In this document: positions 52,441 to 60,259 of the stretch, in pieces | Layout of the letters: each line of letters starts with the position of its first letter | Position numbering within the stretch: the first letter of the stretch is position 1 | From: Streptomyces sp. NBC_00306 | Lineage (GTDB): Bacteria; Actinomycetota; Actinomycetes; Streptomycetales; Streptomycetaceae | Direction: 5' to 3' | NCBI RefSeq assembly: GCF_036169555.1 | Contig: NZ_CP108032.1 | Coordinates: forward strand, 3,658,001 to 3,722,000 | DNA length: 64,000 bases | Program-made: the position numbers and the translations under genes | The notes under the pieces: generated by a model | Database searches by the model: none | Told to the model about the DNA's origin: nothing | What the model saw: only the letters and a program-made list of their open reading frames with translations

Positions 52441-52824
52441 ATGCGCAAGCGAATGCTCGGAACCCTGGCCGCGGTCGCGGCCTTCGCGGGCGTGCTGGGG
52501 AGCGCGCCGGCCGCCTCGGCGGCACCGAATCCGCCGGGGTGCGGCAAGGGCTACTTCTGCATCTACTCGGACCTGATCCAGGAGGGCAGGCTCGTCGCGA
52601 AGTCGGACCGCAACTGGTCCGGCAGGGCCGTGGGCATGTCCATCTTCAACAACGGCACGCCCTTCCCCGGCCAGGACCACATTCAGGTCGAATGGGGCTG
52701 GGCGGACGGCAGCGGCGGCACCTACACGAGCTGCCTCCACTTCAACCCCGGACCGGGCAACTACTCCCAGTCCTTCGGCGCGGACGTCGCGTTCACGAAG
52801 GTGACGTGGCGCGGCGAGTGCTGA
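52441..52824 (+). CDS. Secreted peptidase-inhibitor I36-like protein
   Basis: A 127-residue protein. Signal peptide MLGTLAAVAAFAGVLGSAPAASA (cleavage about residue 28). The mature domain GCGKGYFCIYSDLIQEGR, then SIFNNGTPF and a CLHFNPG turn give a beta-gamma-crystallin-like fold with four Cys, as in the Streptomyces inhibitor SMI (family I36), which blocks metalloproteases. Inhibition is not proven. It is divergent from the secreted aminopeptidase gene across about 200 bp. Confidence 0.82.
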   Translation: MRKRMLGTLAAVAAFAGVLGSAPAASAAPNPPGCGKGYFCIYSDLIQEGRLVAKSDRNWSGRAVGMSIFNNGTPFPGQDHIQVEWGWADGSGGTYTSCLHFNPGPGNYSQSFGADVAFTKVTWRGEC

Positions 52825-52909
52825 GGCGCCGGCACCGGGCGGGCGCGGACGGCGCACGGCGGCCCGGGCCGGGCAGCGGCTGAGGAACCCCGGGCGCCCC
52901 ACAACGCGC

Positions 52910-52949
52910 CCGAGGGCGGCACCTCCTGGGAGAGAGGTGCCGCCCTCGG
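52910..52949. terminator. Bidirectional terminator (I36 gene / groEL2)
   Basis: A perfect 16-bp stem (CCGAGGGCGGCACCTC / GAGGTGCCGCCCTCGG) with an 8-nt loop between the convergent genes. Confidence 0.9.
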
Positions 52950-52975
52950 TCAAGGACGGGTCCGATCCGGAAGGA

Positions 52976-54598
52976 TCAGAAGTCCATGTCACCGCCCGGC
53001 ATGCCGCCCGGAGCGGCCGCGGAGGCCTTCTCCGGCTTGTCGGCGATGACGGCCTCGGTGGTGAGGAACAGCGCCGCGATGGAGGCCGCGTTCTGCAGGG
53101 CAGAGCGGGTCACCTTCGCGGGGTCGATGATGCCTTCGGCGATCATGTCGACGTACTCACCGGTCGCGGCGTTCAGGCCGTGGCCGACGGGCAGGTTGCG
53201 GACCTTCTCGACGATGACGCCACCCTCGAGACCACCGTTGACGGCGATCTGCTTGAGCGGGGCCTCCAGCGCGAGCTTCACGGCGTTGGCGCCGGTCGCC
53301 TCGTCGCCCGTGAGCTCGAGCTTCTCGAAGACCGAGGAAGCCTGGAGCAGAGCCACGCCACCACCGGCGACGATGCCCTCCTCGACGGCGGCCTTGGCGT
53401 TGCGCACCGCGTCCTCGATGCGGTGCTTGCGCTCCTTGAGCTCGACCTCGGTCGCGGCACCGGCCTTGATGACGGCCACGCCGCCGGCCAGCTTCGCGAG
53501 GCGCTCCTGGAGCTTCTCACGGTCGTAGTCCGAGTCGCTGTTCTCGATCTCGGCACGGATCTGGTTGACACGACCCTGGACCTGGTCGCTCTCACCGGCA
53601 CCGTCGACGATCGTGGTCTCGTCCTTGGTGATGACGACCTTGCGGGCGCGGCCCAGCAGGTCCAGGCCGGCGTTCTCGAGCTTGAGGCCGACCTCCTCGG
53701 AGATGACCGTGCCGCCCGTGAGGATGGCGATGTCGTTCAGCATCGCCTTGCGGCGGTCGCCGAAGCCCGGGGCCTTGACGGCGACGGACTTGAAGGTGCC
53801 ACGGATCTTGTTGACGACCAGGGTGGACAGGGCCTCGCCCTCGACGTCCTCCGCGATGATCAGCAGCGGCTTGCCGGACTGCATGACCTTCTCGAGCAGC
53901 GGAAGGAGGTCCTTCACGTTGCCGATCTTGGAGTTGACGATCAGGATGTACGGGTCGTCGAGCGACGCCTCCATACGCTCCATGTCGGTGGCGAAGTACG
54001 CCGAGATGTAGCCCTTGTCGAAGCGCATACCCTCGGTGAGCTCCAGCTCCAGACCGAAGGTCTGGGACTCCTCGACGGTGATGACGCCTTCCTTGCCGAC
54101 CTTGTCCATCGCCTCGGCGATGAGCTCGCCGATCTGGGTGTCGGCGGCGGAGATGGAGGCCGTCGAAGCGATCTGCTCCTTGGTCTCCACGTCCTTGGCC
54201 TGCTCCAGCAGGGCGCCGGAGACGGCCTCGACGGCACGCTCGATGCCGCGCTTGAGGGCCATCGGGTTGGCGCCGGCCGCCACGTTGCGCAGGCCCTCAC
54301 GGACGAGCGCCTGGGCGAGGACGGTCGCGGTGGTCGTACCGTCACCGGCGACGTCGTCCGTCTTCTTGGCGACTTCCTTGACCAGCTCGGCGCCGATCTT
54401 CTCGTACGGGTCCTCGAGCTCGATCTCCTTGGCGATGGACACACCATCGTTGGTGATCGTGGGGGCGCCCCACTTCTTCTCGAGGACGACGTTGCGACCC
54501 TTGGGGCCAAGGGTGACCTTGACGGCGTCGGCGAGCTGGTTCATCCCGCGCTCGAGACCGCGCCGTGCCTCCTCGTCGAACGCGATGATCTTGGCCAT
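52976..54598 (-). CDS. groL: Chaperonin GroEL2 (60 kDa)
   Basis: A 540-residue class I chaperonin with all hallmarks: LGPKGRNVVLEKKWGAP, DGTTTATVLAQALV (ATP site Asp), RFDKGYISAYF, GGVAVIKAGAATEVELKERK and VAGGGVALL. The C-terminus ends in the short GGMPGGDMDF tail. It lacks a groES partner, as expected for the second, solitary groEL of streptomycetes. Control by HrcA is implied by two CIRCE-type elements 160-220 bp upstream. The leader also contains a family B hairpin repeat. Confidence 0.98.
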   Translation of the reverse strand: MAKIIAFDEEARRGLERGMNQLADAVKVTLGPKGRNVVLEKKWGAPTITNDGVSIAKEIELEDPYEKIGAELVKEVAKKTDDVAGDGTTTATVLAQALVREGLRNVAAGANPMALKRGIERAVEAVSGALLEQAKDVETKEQIASTASISAADTQIGELIAEAMDKVGKEGVITVEESQTFGLELELTEGMRFDKGYISAYFATDMERMEASLDDPYILIVNSKIGNVKDLLPLLEKVMQSGKPLLIIAEDVEGEALSTLVVNKIRGTFKSVAVKAPGFGDRRKAMLNDIAILTGGTVISEEVGLKLENAGLDLLGRARKVVITKDETTIVDGAGESDQVQGRVNQIRAEIENSDSDYDREKLQERLAKLAGGVAVIKAGAATEVELKERKHRIEDAVRNAKAAVEEGIVAGGGVALLQASSVFEKLELTGDEATGANAVKLALEAPLKQIAVNGGLEGGVIVEKVRNLPVGHGLNAATGEYVDMIAEGIIDPAKVTRSALQNAASIAALFLTTEAVIADKPEKASAAAPGGMPGGDMDF

Positions 54599-54624
54599 GT
54601 GAAGTGGTCCTCCCGGACTTGGGG

Positions 54625-54655
54625 GTCCCCCCGCGCCCGCAGGGCTACGGGGGAG
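54625..54655. repeat. Family B hairpin repeat in groEL2 leader
   Basis: The third copy of the 31-bp element (see 14407 and 37784), ending 26 nt before the groEL2 ATG and therefore inside its untranslated leader if transcription starts at the CIRCE region. Confidence 0.8.
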
Positions 54656-54756
54656 GATTGCTTCCGGACCGCGCTGGCGCCCGCGACGGACGGCCTGAGA
54701 GCCGTACGGTTCCTTGCCCCGACGGCCCTCGGACCTCACCGGCCCGGTCCATAAAG

Positions 54757-54783
54757 TTGTCACTCTCACCTGCAGAGTGCTAA
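54757..54783. promoter_or_regulatory. CIRCE-like element 1 (HrcA operator)
   Basis: Left arm TTGTCACTC (7 of 9 match to TTAGCACTC), 9-nt spacer, right arm GAGTGCTAA (perfect). The spacing is exactly that of CIRCE. It adjoins a second element with another 9-nt gap. Confidence 0.8.
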
Positions 54784-54792
54784 CGCCAATGA

Positions 54793-54819
54793 TTAGCACT
54801 CGACCCCCTCGAGTGCAAG
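54793..54819. promoter_or_regulatory. CIRCE-like element 2 (HrcA operator) overlapping promoter
   Basis: Left arm TTAGCACTC (perfect), 9-nt spacer, right arm GAGTGCAAG (7 of 9). On the minus strand a -35-like TTGCAC and -10-like TAATCA 17 bp apart run through it, so HrcA binding would block groEL2 transcription. Confidence 0.8.
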
Positions 54820-54878
54820 CGGCTTCGACGAAGCCCCGACGAGGGGCGGCGGGTTCGAATCCGCCCGCCCCGGGCATG

Positions 54879-54920
54879 CACGAGGGGCCCGCCTCCCTGG
54901 TGGGATGCGGGCCCCTCGTG
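54879..54920 (-). terminator. Terminator of cold-shock gene
   Basis: A perfect 14-bp stem (CACGAGGGGCCCGC / GCGGGCCCCTCGTG), 39 bp past the csp stop and before the groEL2 promoter. The stretch 54820-54878 between them holds further small GC-rich hairpins but no gene. Confidence 0.88.
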
Positions 54921-54959
54921 AGTGTCGCGTGAGTGCGTCGGTGGCCGATCGCGCCGAGA

Positions 54960-55163
54960 TCAGACGGCGAGCTTGACCATGTCCGCCTGCGGACCCTTCT
55001 GGCCCTGCGAGATCTCGAACTCGACTCGCTGACCCTCCTCCAGGGTGCGGTAGCCGTCCATCTGGATCGCGCTGTAGTGGACGAAAACATCCGCACCACC
55101 GTCGACCGCGATGAAGCCGTACCCCTTCTCCGCGTTGAACCACTTGACGGTGCCCTGAGCCAT
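54960..55163 (-). CDS. Cold-shock protein (CspA family)
   Basis: A 67-residue canonical cold-shock domain: GTVKWFNAEKGYGFIAVDGG (RNP1 region) and DVFVHYSAI (RNP2), with the usual QGQKGPQADMV end. ATG 55163 has AGGGGAG 6 nt upstream. It binds single-stranded nucleic acid and acts as an RNA chaperone. Upstream of groEL2 on the same strand but separated by a strong terminator. Confidence 0.96.
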   Translation of the reverse strand: MAQGTVKWFNAEKGYGFIAVDGGADVFVHYSAIQMDGYRTLEEGQRVEFEISQGQKGPQADMVKLAV

Positions 55164-55546
55164 GCCTAACTCCCCTATTACTGGCCCTTGCACAGGACCG
55201 CACTTCGCGGACCCGGGTCATACCTCACCACCGAGAATTCCCTCCGCCAGAGGTGGAAGGAGGCCCTCGGGATGTGCGTCGGAACGCGTCGACCGCGGCT
55301 GAATGTATCTGTCCAACTGCCCTCTGCAACAGGTCAATCGGACGAGAAATCTGGGCGCACGGGAACGGACCTTTGACGCTAATTCAAGAAGATCCAGGGC
55401 AACTCGGGCCCGGCAAATGACACTTAAGAGGCATTTTGATCGACCACATTGGCTGCTTCTTGTCGCGCCAGGGCGCATTCTCATATGCGGCGGGCACGGG
55501 CAGCGGCGGGGACTTCCCCAACTGTACCGCGCTCAACCATGCAGAA
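55164..55546 (-). promoter_or_regulatory. Long upstream region of the cold-shock gene
   Basis: About 380 bp without a credible gene, noticeably AT-richer than its surroundings near 55370-55460. It lies between the csp start and the cysO terminator. This fits a csp promoter with a long untranslated leader, a usual feature of cold-shock genes. I cannot place the promoter with confidence. Confidence 0.4.
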
Positions 55547-55579
55547 TTGCCCCCTCCGCTTCTCTCGCGGAGGGGGCAA
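55547..55579 (-). terminator. Terminator of the thrC-cysO operon
   Basis: A perfect 13-bp stem (TTGCCCCCTCCGC / GCGGAGGGGGCAA) with a 7-nt loop, 18 bp past the cysO stop. Confidence 0.9.
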
Positions 55580-55597
55580 CAGCGGTGACGGTGCGTA

Positions 55598-55873
55598 TCA
55601 GCCGCCGGCGACGGCGGGGATGATCGAAATGCCGGCGCCGTCGGGCGTGGCGGTCTCGAGACCCTGCTCGAAACGGACATCGTCGTCGTTGACGTAGACG
55701 TTCACGAAGCGGCGCAGCTTGCCCTGGTCGTCCAGGACACGGGCGGCGATACCGGTGTGGTTCTTCTCCAGGTCGGCGATGACCTCGGAGAGCGTCGCGC
55801 CCTCCGCCGGGACCTCGGCCTGGCCGCCCGTGTACGTGCGGAGGATGGTGGGGATGCGGACGTTGACGCTCAT
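55598..55873 (-). CDS. cysO: Sulfur carrier protein CysO (MoaD/ThiS family)
   Basis: A 91-residue ubiquitin-fold carrier ending in PAVAGG; the C-terminal Gly-Gly is the site of thiocarboxylation. The order IPTILRTYTGGQ, LRRFVNVYVNDDDVRF, ISIIPAVAGG closely follows mycobacterial CysO, the sulfur donor for CysM-dependent cysteine synthesis. Here the gene follows the threonine-synthase-like gene by 30 bp and shares its SAM riboswitch, not a cysM/mec context. That suggests sulfur delivery to methionine or threonine-branch chemistry. Confidence 0.9.
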   Translation of the reverse strand: MSVNVRIPTILRTYTGGQAEVPAEGATLSEVIADLEKNHTGIAARVLDDQGKLRRFVNVYVNDDDVRFEQGLETATPDGAGISIIPAVAGG

Positions 55874-55903
55874 GCTGCGTGCCTTCCTTGAGTCTCGGGG
55901 GTG

Positions 55904-57187
55904 TCAGCCGGCCAGGCCGGCGTCGCGGAACGCGTCCAGGCTCGGGCGGATGGTCGCGCTGGGGCCGGTGGTCGGCGCGACCGCGTCCAGGGTCTTGAGA
56001 CCGTCGCCGGTGTTGAGCACGACGGTGGTGAGCGACGGGTCGAGCACGCCCGCCTCGAGCAGCTTCCGCGTCACACCCACGGTCACGCCACCCGCCGTCT
56101 CGGCGAAGATGCCCTCGGTACGGGCCAGCAGCTTGATCGCGTCGACGATCTGCTCGTCATCCACGTCCTCCACGAAGCCGCCCGTGCGGCGCGCGATGTC
56201 GAGGACGTACGGGCCGTCGGCGGGGTTGCCGATCGCCAGCGACTTGGCGATGGTGTTCGGCTTCTGCGGGCGGACCACGTCGTGCCCGGCCTTGAAGGCC
56301 GTCGACACCGGCGAGCAGCCCGCGGCCTGGGCGCCGAAGATCTTGTACGGCTTGTCCTCGACCAGACCGAGCTTGATCAGCTCCTGGAGACCCTTGTCGA
56401 TCTTCGTGAGCTGCGAGCCCGAGGCGATCGGGATGACGATCTGGTCGGGCAGCCGCCAGCCGAGCTGCTCGCAGATCTCGTAGGCGAGGGTCTTGGAGCC
56501 CTCTCCGTAATACGGCCGAAGATTGACGTTGACAAAGCCCCAGCCCTCACCGAGCGGGTCGCCGATGAGCTCCGAGCAGAAGCGGTTGACGTCGTCGTAG
56601 TTGCCCTCGATGCCGACCAGTTCGCCGCCGTACACCGCGGCCATGACGACCTTGCCCTGCTCCAGGTCGTGCGGGATGAACACGCAGGAGCGGAAGCCGG
56701 CGCGCGCGGCGGCGGCGCCGACCGCACCCGCGAGGTTGCCGGTGGAGGAGCAGGAGAGCGTGGTGAAGCCGAAGGCACGGGCGGCCTCGACGGCGATCGC
56801 GACGACACGGTCCTTGAAGGAGTGCGTCGGGTTGCCGGAGTCGTCCTTGATGTGGAGACCGCCGGTCACGCCCAGCTCACGGGCGAGGTTGTCGGCCTTG
56901 ACGAGCTTGGTGAAGCCGGGGTTGATGTTCGGCTTGTCGGCCACATCGGCCGGCACGGGCAGCAGCGGCGCGTACCGCCAGATGTTGTCCGGACCCGCCT
57001 CGATCCGCTTCCGCAGCCCTTCGGGGTCACCGCTCGGGAGGTCGTAGGCGACTTCCAGCGGCCCGAAACACGAGGCACAGGCAAAGATCGGGCCGAGTTC
57101 GAAACGCTCCCCGCATTCGCGGCACGAGAGCGCCGCGGCCGGTCCCAGGTCGACGGGGGTGGTGCTGGCGACAGTCTGCACAGCCAT
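55904..57187 (-). CDS. thrC: Threonine-synthase-family PLP enzyme under SAM control
   Basis: A 427-residue fold-type II PLP enzyme. The N-terminal zinc ribbon CRECGERF...CASC (about 19-39) is followed by HSFKDR (PLP Lys), SSTGNLAGAVGAAA and a late NTGDGLK. Threonine synthase converts O-phosphohomoserine to threonine. Its SAM riboswitch and the cotranscribed sulfur carrier are unusual for a threonine gene and raise the possibility that it makes homocysteine or another sulfur product from the same substrate. ATG 57187 follows AAAGGG by 10 nt. Confidence 0.88.
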   Translation of the reverse strand: MAVQTVASTTPVDLGPAAALSCRECGERFELGPIFACASCFGPLEVAYDLPSGDPEGLRKRIEAGPDNIWRYAPLLPVPADVADKPNINPGFTKLVKADNLARELGVTGGLHIKDDSGNPTHSFKDRVVAIAVEAARAFGFTTLSCSSTGNLAGAVGAAAARAGFRSCVFIPHDLEQGKVVMAAVYGGELVGIEGNYDDVNRFCSELIGDPLGEGWGFVNVNLRPYYGEGSKTLAYEICEQLGWRLPDQIVIPIASGSQLTKIDKGLQELIKLGLVEDKPYKIFGAQAAGCSPVSTAFKAGHDVVRPQKPNTIAKSLAIGNPADGPYVLDIARRTGGFVEDVDDEQIVDAIKLLARTEGIFAETAGGVTVGVTRKLLEAGVLDPSLTTVVLNTGDGLKTLDAVAPTTGPSATIRPSLDAFRDAGLAG

Positions 57188-57240
57188 GGTGGCGAGGCCC
57201 TTTCTCCTCATCTTCCCCGTGACGCATTTCGTCACGAGAC

Positions 57241-57372
57241 GGACTTGGCACCTTCCCTAGCCGGGAGCCTCGCGGTGGCTGCCACGTCCCATGGACGGGC
57301 GGCGCAACGGAGACCGGCTGGAGGGTTGCCGGGGCTTCAACGGGCCGTATCCCTCTGCCCCTCTGGATGAGC
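57241..57372 (-). promoter_or_regulatory. SAM-I (S-box) riboswitch upstream of thrC-cysO
   Basis: On the minus strand, CCAGAGGGGCAGAGGG leads into GGCCCGTTGAAGCCCCGGC and AACC. After a variable stem, GAAGGTGCCAAGTCC closes the core, ending 54 nt before the thrC ATG. These blocks match the conserved S-box segments (AGAGnGGnGGAGGGA, GGCCCnATGAAnCCcGGCAACC, GGTGCnAAnTCC). S-box RNAs repress when S-adenosylmethionine is plentiful. Confidence 0.88.
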
Positions 57373-57489
57373 GGTATTCGATTGTCGGCGTGGGACCCCC
57401 GGCATGCGACGGTCCCGCGCGTTGTTCAAGACTGTAACCGACACCCCGGACGGTTGAGATGGTCGTCCGATCCGCGAGATGGAGATCCT

Positions 57490-58431
57490 GTGCTGGAAGA
57501 GGTGGAGCGCTGGCTGTCCCGGCGGTCCTGGTCGGCGGCGGACCGCCCGGTGGACCGGCTGGTCACGGCCAAGCAGGGCACCACGGTCAGCGTGGTGCTC
57601 CCCGCCCTGAACGAGGAGGCGACGGTCGGGCAGATCGTCACCGTCATCCGGCGCGAGCTGATGTCCGGGCCCCTTCCGCTCGTCGACGAGCTGGTGGTGA
57701 TCGACTCGGGCTCCACCGACCGTACGGGCGCGGTGGCCGCCGCCGCGGGCGCGCGGGTGGTCCACCGGGACGCGATCCTGCCCGGCATCCCGGCCGTCCC
57801 CGGCAAGGGCGAGGTGCTGTGGCGCTCGCTGATGGTGACGCGGGGCGACATCGTCTGTTTCGTGGACGCGGACCTCAGGGAGTTCTCGGCCGACTTCGTG
57901 TCCGGGATCGTCGGCCCGCTGCTGACCGATCCGGACGTGCAGTTCGTGAAGGCGATGTACGACCGGCCCCTGGGCGACGTCGCCGGCCAGGGCGGCCGGG
58001 TGACGGAGCTGGTGGCGCGCCCGCTGCTCAATCTGCACTGGCCGCAGCTGGCCGGATTCGTCCAGCCACTGGGCGGCGAGTACGCGGCCCGCCGCTCGCT
58101 GCTGGAACGGCTGCCCTTCCCGGTCGGATACGGCGTGGAGCTGGGGCTTCTCGTCGACGCGCTGCACACCGTGGGCCTGGACGCGCTGGCGCAGGTGGAC
58201 GTGGGAGAGCGCCGGCACCGCCATCAGGACGGGCAGGCACTCGGCAGGATGGCGGCCGCCATCTACCGCACGGCACAACTGAGGCTCTCCCGCGGGCACT
58301 TGGTGCGGCCCTCGCTGACCCAGTTCGAGCGGGGCTCGGACGGCTTCGTCCCACGGACGCACGCCGTGGACACCGAGGAGCGTCCGCCGATGCGCGAGAT
58401 CGGTGAGTATGCGGCGCGTCGCGCGGCATAA
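57490..58431 (+). CDS. gpgS: Glucosyl-3-phosphoglycerate synthase
   Basis: A 313-residue GT-A glycosyltransferase (GT81). The N-terminal nucleotide-binding part VSVVLPALNEEATVGQIV is followed by IDSGSTDRTG and the metal-binding VDADL. GGEYAARRSLLERLPFPVGYGVELGLL and GERRHRHQDG are typical of GpgS. It transfers glucose from an NDP-glucose to 3-phosphoglycerate, the first step to glucosylglycerate or methylglucose lipopolysaccharide. The GTG at 57490 has GGAG 5 nt upstream. No gpgP gene follows, though otsB-type phosphatase is nearby. Confidence 0.88.
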   Translation: MLEEVERWLSRRSWSAADRPVDRLVTAKQGTTVSVVLPALNEEATVGQIVTVIRRELMSGPLPLVDELVVIDSGSTDRTGAVAAAAGARVVHRDAILPGIPAVPGKGEVLWRSLMVTRGDIVCFVDADLREFSADFVSGIVGPLLTDPDVQFVKAMYDRPLGDVAGQGGRVTELVARPLLNLHWPQLAGFVQPLGGEYAARRSLLERLPFPVGYGVELGLLVDALHTVGLDALAQVDVGERRHRHQDGQALGRMAAAIYRTAQLRLSRGHLVRPSLTQFERGSDGFVPRTHAVDTEERPPMREIGEYAARRAA

Positions 58432-58454
58432 CCGAAGACAACCGGACACTTTGC

Positions 58455-58721
58455 ATGAATATCGTACTTATGGATGCACAGGTTCCGGACACACAGCGCA
58501 GGACGGGCTCCCGACGCGGCGCGCTCAGACTCACCACGCTGCTCGGCACACTGGCCGTCGTCATCGCCACCACGGTCGGCATGGCACCTCCGGCCGCCAC
58601 GATCGCCGGGGGCGACGGGCACAGCACCGAACGCCTGTGGCTGCTGGGCGGCCTCGCCCTCAGCCTCACCGCGGCCGGTGTCGTCGCCGTCGCCGCCACC
58701 CGGGGACGCCGTAACCAGTGA
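58455..58721 (+). CDS. Small two-helix membrane protein
   Basis: An 88-residue protein with two membrane segments (LTTLLGTLAVVIATTVGMA and LWLLGGLALSLTAAGVVAVAA) joined by a short polar loop. No family recognised. It lies 23 bp after gpgS and 59 bp before otsA, all on the same strand, and may belong to the same transcript. Confidence 0.65.
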   Translation: MNIVLMDAQVPDTQRRTGSRRGALRLTTLLGTLAVVIATTVGMAPPAATIAGGDGHSTERLWLLGGLALSLTAAGVVAVAATRGRRNQ

Positions 58722-58780
58722 CGGGCGGCGCGGGGGCGTACGCACGTTTGAGGGATTACAGGACGGGCTAGGTTCGGCAC

Positions 58781-60259
58781 ATGGTCTCCGAGCATTCCGC
58801 TGCGCAGGTCCTCGTCGCGTCGAACCGCGGCCCCATCTCGTACACCCTGAAGGACGACGGGAGCCTCGACGCCAAGCGCGGCGGCGGCGGCCTGGTCTCC
58901 GGACTCTCCGCCATCGGGTCCGAGGCGGACGCCCTGTGGGTGTGCGCCGCGCTCGGCGACGGCGACCGCGAGGCGGTCCGGCGCGGAGAGGGCGCGGACG
59001 GGGTCCTGATGCTCGACATCGACGAGGCCGTCCACGCCGACGCGTACAACGGCATCGCGAACTCGGTGCTGTGGTTCGTCCACCACATGCTGTACCAGAC
59101 CCCGCTGGAGCCGGCCTTCGACGCCGAGTTCCGCCGCCAGTGGGGCGCGTACGAGAGCTACAACCGGGCCTTCGCCGAGGCACTCGCCGAGCACGCGGAC
59201 GAGGGCGGCGCGGTGCTGGTGCAGGACTACCACCTGTGCCTGGTGCCGGGCATGCTCCGCGAAATGCGCCCCGACCTGCGCATCGGCCACTTCTCCCACA
59301 CCCCGTGGGCACCGGTGGACTACTTCCGGATGCTGCCCGACGACATCGCCGAACAGCTGCTGTGGGGCATGCTCGGCGCCGACCGGCTGGGGTTTTTGAC
59401 CTCACGGTGGGCGACCGCGTTCATGTCCTGCGCCGACCGGCTGGAGCAGGCGGCCGCGCACTTCCCCAGCGGCGATCCCCGGCGGTACGTGGAGCACGCG
59501 CGCACCGGACGGGCCTCGGCGCGGACCACCGAGGTGGCCGTGCACGGACTCGGCGCCGACGCGGACTTCCTGCGGGCACGCTCCCACGAGGCCGACGTCG
59601 ACGAGCGCATGGCCACCCTGCGCGAGCAGATCGGCCCGGACCGGAAGACGATCGTGCGGGTGGACCGCACCGAACTGTCCAAGAACATCGTCCGCGGGCT
59701 GCTCGCCTACCGGCATCTGCTCGACACCCGGCCCGAATGGCGCGAGCGCGTCGTCCACGTCGCCTTCGCCTATCCCTCCCGGCAGGACCTCGCGGTGTAC
59801 CGCGACTACACGGCCGAGGTGCAGCGGGTCGCCGACGAGATCAACGCCACGTACGGCACGGACGGCTGGACCCCGGTCGTCCTCCATGTGCAGGACGACT
59901 TCGCCCGCTCGCTGGCCGCCTACCGGCTGGCCGACGTGGCTCTCGTCAACCCCATCCGCGACGGCATGAACCTCGTCGCCAAGGAGATCCCGGTGGTCTC
60001 CGACGACGGCTGCGCACTGGTGCTCTCCCGGGAGGCGGGCGCGCACGAGGAGCTCGGCGACGACGCGGTCACGGTCAATCCGTACGACGTGACCGGCACC
60101 GCGGACGCGCTCCACGAGGCGCTGACCATGCCGCACGACGAACGGGCCCGGCACACCAAGCGGCTGGCCACCGCTGCGACGGCGCTGCCGCCGCAGCGGT
60201 GGTTCCTCGACCAGCTAGAGGCGCTGCGCGAGCATGGCCAGGAACGCCACGACGGCTGA
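58781..60259 (+). CDS. otsA: Trehalose-6-phosphate synthase
   Basis: A 492-residue GT20 enzyme. VASNRGPISY and RGGGGLVSGL at the N-terminus, VLVQDYHLCLVPGMLRE, HFSHTPWAP and the UDP-glucose site NPIRDGMNLVAKE are conserved OtsA motifs. It makes trehalose-6-phosphate from glucose-6-phosphate and an NDP-glucose in the cytosol as part of osmotic and spore trehalose metabolism. It converges on otsB with a 45-bp coding overlap, an unusual layout because the two steps are usually in one operon. Confidence 0.95.
   Translation: MVSEHSAAQVLVASNRGPISYTLKDDGSLDAKRGGGGLVSGLSAIGSEADALWVCAALGDGDREAVRRGEGADGVLMLDIDEAVHADAYNGIANSVLWFVHHMLYQTPLEPAFDAEFRRQWGAYESYNRAFAEALAEHADEGGAVLVQDYHLCLVPGMLREMRPDLRIGHFSHTPWAPVDYFRMLPDDIAEQLLWGMLGADRLGFLTSRWATAFMSCADRLEQAAAHFPSGDPRRYVEHARTGRASARTTEVAVHGLGADADFLRARSHEADVDERMATLREQIGPDRKTIVRVDRTELSKNIVRGLLAYRHLLDTRPEWRERVVHVAFAYPSRQDLAVYRDYTAEVQRVADEINATYGTDGWTPVVLHVQDDFARSLAAYRLADVALVNPIRDGMNLVAKEIPVVSDDGCALVLSREAGAHEELGDDAVTVNPYDVTGTADALHEALTMPHDERARHTKRLATAATALPPQRWFLDQLEALREHGQERHDG

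Noticed and set aside
54841..54870. GGTTCGAATCC resembling a tRNA T-arm between the csp terminator and the groEL2 promoter
   Set aside because: The flanking bases do not give a 5-bp T-stem around a 7-nt loop, and no anticodon or D-arm can be drawn in the 80 nt around it on either strand. It is better explained as one of several GC-rich hairpins.
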